NCBI GenBank assembly: GCA_911728455.2 | Contig: OU452234.1 | Span: 4,872,049 to 4,936,048 of the forward strand | Length of the DNA stretch: 64,000 bases | Source of the DNA: Marthasterias glacialis | Taxonomy: Eukaryota; Echinodermata; Asteroidea; Forcipulatida; Asteriidae | Reading direction: 5' to 3' | Shown: positions 58,240-64,000 of the stretch, piece by piece | Layout: each line of letters begins with the position of its first letter | Numbering within the stretch: position 1 is the first letter of the stretch | Program-made: the position numbers and the translations under genes | Notes under the pieces: generated by a model | Seen by the model: the letters and a program-made list of their open reading frames with translations, nothing else | The model's database searches: none | Told to the model about the DNA's origin: nothing

Positions 58240-59100
58240 TCTTTTTTTTAGGCTTCTGTACATCTGGCTTAAGTTTGAACTTAACAGTTTTGTTGTTGTT
58301 GTTTTGTTGTCTATTTCGGCTTCTCAACATGGGGTTTATCTTCGACTTAAAGAGTATTGTTGTTTTGTTTTCTGTTTATATAGGCGTCTGAACATCGGGC
58401 TTATGTTTGTCCTTATGAGTTTAGTTGTCTTGTTTTCTATTTAGGCTTCCGAAAATTCACTTTATTTTGACTTCAAGAGTTTTGTTGATGTCTTGTTTTC
58501 TGTTAGGGCTTCTGGACATCTGGTTAATGTTCGACTTGAAGAGTCTTTGTTGTTGTTTTGTTTTCTGTTTAGGCTTCCGAACATCGGGTTTAAATTCGAC
58601 TTTAAGAGTTTTGTTGATGGTTTGTTTTCTATTTAGGCTTCCAAACATTCACTTTATTTTGACTTCAAGAGTTTTGTTGATGTCTTGTTTTTTGTTAGGG
58701 CTTCTGGACATCTGGTTAATGTTCGACTTGAAGAGTCTTTGTTGTTGTTTTGTTTTCTGTTTAGGCTTCCGAACATCGGGTTTAAATTCGACTTGAAGAG
58801 TTTTGTTGATGGTTTGTTTTCTATTTAGGCTTCCGAACATTCACTTTATTTTGACTTCAAGAGTTTTGTTGATGTCTTGTTTTCTGTTAGGGCTTCTGGA
58901 CATCTGGTTAATATTCGACTTGAAGAGTCTTTGTTGTTGTTTTGTTTTCTGTTTAGACTTCCAAACATCGGGTTTAAATTCGACTTCAAGAGATTTGTTG
59001 ATGGTTTGTTTTCTATTTAGGCTTAATGAACATTGGGTTCATAAACGACTTTAGAATGTTGTTGATGGTTTTGTTTTCTGTTTGGGCTTCTGAACATTTA
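58240..59100 (+). repeat. Higher-order tandem array, about 96-bp units paired into 192 bp
   Basis: Units read 'ggcttctggacatctggtta', 'gttcgacttgaagagtcttt' and 'gttgttgttttgttttctgt' then 'ttaggcttccgaacat', alternating with 'attcactttattttgacttc' units. The period of 192 bp is plain at 58457/58649. Each unit ends in a pyrimidine-rich run closed by TTTAG|GCTT, which looks like a 3' splice site. Confidence 0.9.
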
Positions 59101-59365
59101 TGATTGGCACTGATAAAAATGAACTAAGAAGAAGGATTAATTTCAATCTTAAAACTCACTGAATAAATTTCAAACCAGTAGGCCAAGAGTACTTCAGACA
59201 ATTATTTTCATCAAAAATAACCGCAAGTTTGCAGAACATTAATTTTGCTGGTTTCGATTGCAGGATTCGAAATTAGTCTATATTACGTCCCCGTCAAAAT
59301 CGAACCATTTTATCAATAATTTCACACACAATTTGATGCAATTATCACAGGTCGGTTGAATCGTG

Positions 59366-59640
59366 TTTGTTTGTTTGTTTGTTTGTTTGTTTGTTTGTTG
59401 GGTTGTTTGTTGGGTTGTTTGTTTGTTTGTTGGGTTGTTGGGTTGTTGGATTGTATGGTTGTTTGTTTGTTGGGTTGTTTGTTTATTTTTTGTTGGGCTG
59501 TTGGGTTGTTTGTTGGGTTGTTTGTTTGTTTGTTGGGTTGTTTGTTTGTTTGTTGGGCTGTTGGTGTGTTTGTTTGGTTGTTTGTTTTTGTTTGTTTGTT
59601 GGGTTGTTTGTTTTTGGTTTTTGTTTTTGTGTGTGTACAG
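59366..59640 (+). repeat. TTTG / TTGGG simple-sequence array, copy 2
   Basis: (GTTT)n runs alternate with 'gttgggttgtttgttgggtt' blocks, ending in a short GT run. It parallels 50090-50360. Confidence 0.9.
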
Positions 59641-61640
59641 TCTCTTTAAGTCCTCAACCACTACCACTTTTGAGTGTACCGTTAGAGTCTGAGTCATAGC
59701 TCTCATAGGTTTACCTTGTCATACTTTAGCAGTTTTTTTCTGGCTTGATTTGCAGTTTCCAACCAGGTGCTTACATGACAGCACCCACAAACTTAACCCA
59801 TGTTGTATTTTACGTGTTTCAAACTGGGACATTTGTTATGGTATACTCAATACACTCACTGACACCATCTGTAGTTTCAGTGGCTTGAAACCCGTCGCTG
59901 ACTAAACCTTATTTCTATAACAATATTTTTTCTTTGCAAAATCCAAAGCGAGACCAACACATTTGCACTATAAACTCAAGCTTAAAATACAAACAAGCTC
60001 CAGGTTTGCCTAAAGGGTCGTCCTCTATAAACCTGAAAAAGGAATACCACAATAAAGCAGTCAAGCATGATTCTTGAGAATAATCCCTGAGATTCATTTC
60101 ATGACAATTTGGCTCCGTTCAAATGGATTTATTCGCCTAAAATATAATAAAATGGTATGATTCATAGAAAAGTGATTGATGATTATGACTCATTGTGTGG
60201 TAAAATCCACTGTTTATATGAACACGATTTGACTGTACGCAAATTTTACTCTCGGGACGTCAGTGCGGTAAAAGCGCCATGGTTACTCTGTCTTAAAGAC
60301 GAAGTGCTTGGAAGGACATAATATTGGGGATACAATTTGTCTCAATCTGAAAGCTCAAGGATTGTAACAACTTGAGTTTATAAATTACAATATTAGTTAT
60401 ATTTATTACCGGCCTTTTTAAACCAAATTATCCACTCCAAGCGCCGAACATTGCCGCCCCTGTTCATCGTGCCCTATAAGCATTCCTGAAACCATCTCAA
60501 CTCCTTAGGAGTATGCAGCACCGGCAGCCAGTTGGCGCACAGCCTGCTCTTAGGTATTCACATCAACAAGTCTACCCATTTAATCCTTGGTGATGAGAAC
60601 CATTACTTGGATAAAGTTCCTTGCTCTTGGACTCGACTGTCGAGACCTGCATTCGAACCCGCACTTCGATGACTTAGTCAGCATAAGTTGACTTCGATTA
60701 CATTTTTAGACCACTATTTATCAATACTGCTTATTGATTTCAAACCAGAACCGATTCCCCATGGATGTTTTTTTTTAGTTAGGAAATAGCAGTTTTTAGG
60801 ATCCCACCAATCAGCAATACCTGTTTTAATTGTCACAAGAGAAATAAAGCCTGATATGGGCGTGGCCCAGAAACCTTAACAAATCCTAAACAAACCCTTT
60901 TCCCCTCTTTCTTCCTTTCTTCCTTTAAATGTGATCAAAAAAGTCTGAAGAAAAAAGTTTCACAGATAACAAAAAATCGTGAACGCCTTGCAAGGCACAT
61001 TGCTCGTCTAAACCCTCTATTTTGTGAAACATTTTGGCAAAGCTTATCAAGTACAGCTGCATACTGATTGTTGTACACATGGAAATAAACACGTACCTTG
61101 ACTTGACCTGACTTTAATAAAATTACAGACCAGATTTTTTAACGAACTTCTCACGTAAGAGACCAATTAAAACAGTATGGCGACAAGTTACTCAACCAGT
61201 GCCAAGTTTAGACCACCTTTCTTCCAATTTAAATAAATCTATAGTCACGATTATATGTGTCTGTTCCAACCAAGACAGTTTACGTTGTCTTGGACTCGAC
61301 TTGGCCGAAAGCCTTCTCGTTAAATTAAATCACAATCCTTTGGGAGACAATCGAATTTCACGTCTCGGTCCAATCTAATAAACTAAGTGGTACTTTATGA
61401 AAGGATTACCGAGCCCAGACATCTTCTGAAACCAAACCAATTGGTTTAAGAATGACACAACGCTATACGTCTGCTTATCTGAACAATGTACCTGATGCAC
61501 GTACAGGAGTCGTGGACCCGCCACTCCTTCGGCGAACGAAGCTAGTGCGTCACGGTGTAAGCAATAAAGAACCGGGAGCTGGTTACTTATTCACGTGTGT
61601 TATGGACTCGTGTGTTATGTACGACAATTGATTTGAACCG
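59641..61640. other. Stretch without a supported gene
   Basis: A degenerate minus-strand B-box-like string (gcattcgaacccgcacttcg, about 60650) may be a SINE remnant. No splice-bounded coding frame is seen. Confidence 0.45.
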
Positions 61641-61647
61641 ATACGTC

Positions 61648-61890
61648 TGACAAACCATTATGTCCGACCCGTTGTGTCCGAGCATAATGTCCGACAAAAC
61701 GTCATGTCTGAACAGCTGTGTCCGACTAATCATTATGTCCGACCCATCGTGTCCGACAATCCATTATATCCCAAAACTCGTGTCCGACAATCCATTATGT
61801 CCGACCTATTGTGTCTGACAAGCAATTATGTCCGACCTATTTTGTCTTGCAATACAATGTCTGACCTATTGTGTTCGACAAGCCTTGCCA
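61648..61890 (+). repeat. Alternating 'ATTATGTCCGACC / GTGTCCGACAA' tandem repeat
   Basis: Two half-units of about 16 bp ('ccattatgtccgacc(t)att' and 'gtgtccgacaa(t)') alternate roughly seven times, giving a 32-33-bp period. Confidence 0.9.
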
Positions 61891-62557
61891 GACACAATCA
61901 CTCAGGTTAAAGTGGTGCAGAACACACTGTAAAAAGGAACACTATTTCTAGTTTATTACTTAATATATCTTAAATTATCGTGAGTTTTATGTTATAATAT
62001 ATTTTCATAAATTTTTTAAACAGGGTCCAAATAAAATTTAACTGATTTGGCTCACCCTGGGTAAAAGGCAGCACATAAATAAATGTGAATTGACCGGGAA
62101 TACTTTACTCCGACAGTTCAAATAAGTTTGTTTTTTTGCAAGTACTGTATTACGTATTAATACGTGCTTTTTTTGTTTGTTAGTTTTCAAACCTAGACTT
62201 ACGCGAATATCATCATTTCAACATTTTTGTCCTGATTGCGACAGAAAGAACTGTCCTGACTCCCTTTAAATTAATTTTGCTGAAACAAAACTATAGACAG
62301 TCCTTAACAGGGACACCCAACAATAGCTGGATTCGATCTCATGTCGAAGCTGTCCTCCACATGCACTTATCATCAAGATGATCATCGATAATAGCTCAGT
62401 GCTCGAAATTGAGACACGACGGCCAGCCTGCCGACGGCTGCAAATATCACTCCAATTCAAAAAACAAAATCCCGCCAAGTTAATCCCCACCCTGGGCTTT
62501 GCAGACTACAGACATCCTGATGACCCGGAACACGTCGTCTGAAATTCACTCATCAAC

Positions 62558-62699
62558 GGGAGACTTTTGAACGCTAGGTGGCAGCAAACTTACGGTAAAT
62601 TTCCATTGTTTGCGTGAGTTCTGAGCATGCGCACATTTCCGAGAGCAATGGAGTCTCCTGGTGAGTTTGCTGCCACCCAGTGTCCTCAAGAGTCTCCCA
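62558..62699. mobile_element. MITE family A, complete copy
   Basis: 'gggagacttttgaacgctag' then 'gtggcagcaaactta' is inverse to 'gagtttgctgccacccagtg' then 'tcctcaagagtctccca'. The interior has 'ctgagcatgcgcacatttcc'. Confidence 0.9.
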
Positions 62700-63440
62700 T
62701 TCAGTTTGTTTAGGAAGATGAGCTAATTGTCAAAAGACGTTATTTAACCCAACCCTATCTTCTGATCTCGCGCAGCAGTTGTACCAGTTTCGGCTAATTC
62801 TTATGATTTCTATTTTCTTATTAACTTAAAAATAAAAACATCAAAGTTGGAGAGCATTTTGACCCGTAGCCAGAAGTTAGTTCCGCATCAGCGCTCATCA
62901 CCTCCAGCTGACATCAAATGTTGAAGTTAAGGGAGCGACGCAAACGCCATCAATCAGGGGGCGTAGTTGCCAAATTCATGGATATCCATCGCATATGAAA
63001 TAAATTACACCAACAACCAAAACACATTGTGTGGTGACTGGAATAACATCTTCACGTGGGATTTCTTTCTCCCAATGACAACAGAAGGAGTGTATTTTCT
63101 TCTGCTGTTTTGATCAAAGATTTCCCCTTTCGCCAGACCCTGACAATTACACGGGTTTCCTGTGCAGACCCCGTTCGAATCGAACGAGCTATCGCGCGAG
63201 ATCTATCTTGTTGTATGCTGACGAGAAGAACCCATTTTGTTTTGATCGAGAGGAAGGGTTGGGTTGGGCCAAAAATAAGTCTGAGACGTCTGGTTTCCGT
63301 CTCCCGAGACGGTATATTCAGACGAGTTGATTCACTCCCAAGAGAAACTATACTCTCAACTTCCGATCGAAAAGAAAGGGGGAAAAACACCCAAAGTCAT
63401 TTAGTAAATGTAGCTTTCACAAATACACAGTGTATACAAT

Positions 63441-63780
63441 TAAAGGTAGGGTAGGCCTATACCTTTGGTAAATTACTCCACAAATTAATGACCATAAAAG
63501 CTGACTTTGTAAAGAAGCTTTGGAGAGCTGATAGTATAAAACACTGTGAGAAACAATTCCCTTTGAAGTAAAGTGGTTTTAGGAGAAAGAGTTATTTTCT
63601 GCCCAAAAATTTGAATCTGAGAAACGATTGCTGGGTGAATCGTTTCTCACGTAATGAAAAACATGCAGTTTCAGCATTTTCGCATCCGTGTGGGTGAAAC
63701 TTAGGATTGCATCTTACCGCATTTCTTGGTTTCCATGACAGTGTTATTTTCTTTAATTTTTCGTTTAACTGTATTTGCTG
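63441..63780 (+). repeat. 'ATTAAAGG' dispersed repeat
   Basis: 'attaaaggtagggtaggcc', 'tttggtaaattactccacaa', 'gctgatagtataaaacactg' and 'tgagaaacaattccctttga' follow the layout of a repeat I associate with echinoderm genomes. An inner inverted pair is 'gagaaacgattgctgggtga' / 'atcgtttctcac'. The attribution is from memory, not a match. Confidence 0.6.
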
Positions 63781-64000
63781 CATTGTTTTGGGTAAACCGT
63801 CACGGTACTGCCATTATACTTTCCATAGTCGGCATATCAGGCCTTTGAATGATGTTTAATGGTGCGTTATTATCTTGTATTTTTTTTTAATTTTTTTCTT
63901 AATCATTTTTCTTGTCACCTGACTTTAGATTTTGTTGTCTTGTTTCGGATACTAAAGTAGTATATCTAAATGTTAAAGAGTGAACACTTCACTCTCTCGC

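Noticed and set aside
58139..59054. Repeated hydrophobic frames (MSCFLLGLLDIW type) resembling membrane proteins
   Set aside because: They are read through a T-rich 192-bp tandem array, with frames on both strands.
59278..59706. Cys/Phe/Val-rich and Asn/Lys/Gln-rich frames
   Set aside because: They are translations of the TTTG/TTGGG simple-sequence array.

Overview
The window is eukaryotic nuclear DNA: long non-coding stretches, split genes with GT-AG introns and consistent intron phases, tRNA-derived SINEs, a LINE 3' end, many short inverted-repeat elements (MITEs) and microsatellites. The repeat types (a 'TGGGCCCAATTTC' MITE, a 'taggcgtacgagcc' plus poly-G repeat, 'ATTAAAGG' repeats, SINEs with a 'cagtgctta.cacaca' tail) resemble what I know from echinoderms. 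My best guess is a sea star, but this is inference from repeat style, not a database match.

The recognisable coding content is a plus-strand cluster of single-pass membrane receptors. Gene 1 contributes only its last exon (2439-4650). It encodes about 736 residues of a cytoplasmic tail with about a dozen Y-x-x-[L/I] tyrosine motifs alternating with RRGS-type serine motifs. Gene 2 (17272-28633) can be rebuilt completely from eight phase-compatible exons: a signal peptide, a MAM-like ectodomain, an acidic Thr/Pro/Asp/Glu stalk, one transmembrane helix and a 381-residue tail rich in tyrosine and SH3/SH2-type motifs. The two tails begin at the same phase-2 intron with a similar basic stretch (RRLKRVRASV and RKLQKIRSKV) and share YFTL[N/E]PNA, so the genes are paralogues. 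Between them lies an orphan terminal exon (10873-11269) with a transmembrane helix and a short acidic tail that contains no tyrosine. At 39940-40042 a signal-peptide exon with a phase-1 donor starts another gene, whose later exons I could not find. Family names, ligands and functions are unknown. A role in tyrosine-phosphorylation signalling, possibly immune-type, is inference.

Layout: 1-2438 repeats; 2439-4650 gene 1 tail; 4651-10872 repeats and SINEs; 10873-11269 orphan TM exon; 11270-17050 repeats; about 17050-17270 a probable promoter; 17272-28633 gene 2, with a 5.7-kb first intron holding two abutting palindromes and a LINE fragment; 28634-39939 SINEs, MITEs and dispersed repeats; 39940-40042 start of gene 3; 40043-64000 mostly tandem repeats (22-bp satellite, (AAC)n, (CAA)n, TTTG/TTGGG arrays, a 192-bp array) and MITEs, possibly a very large intron of gene 3.
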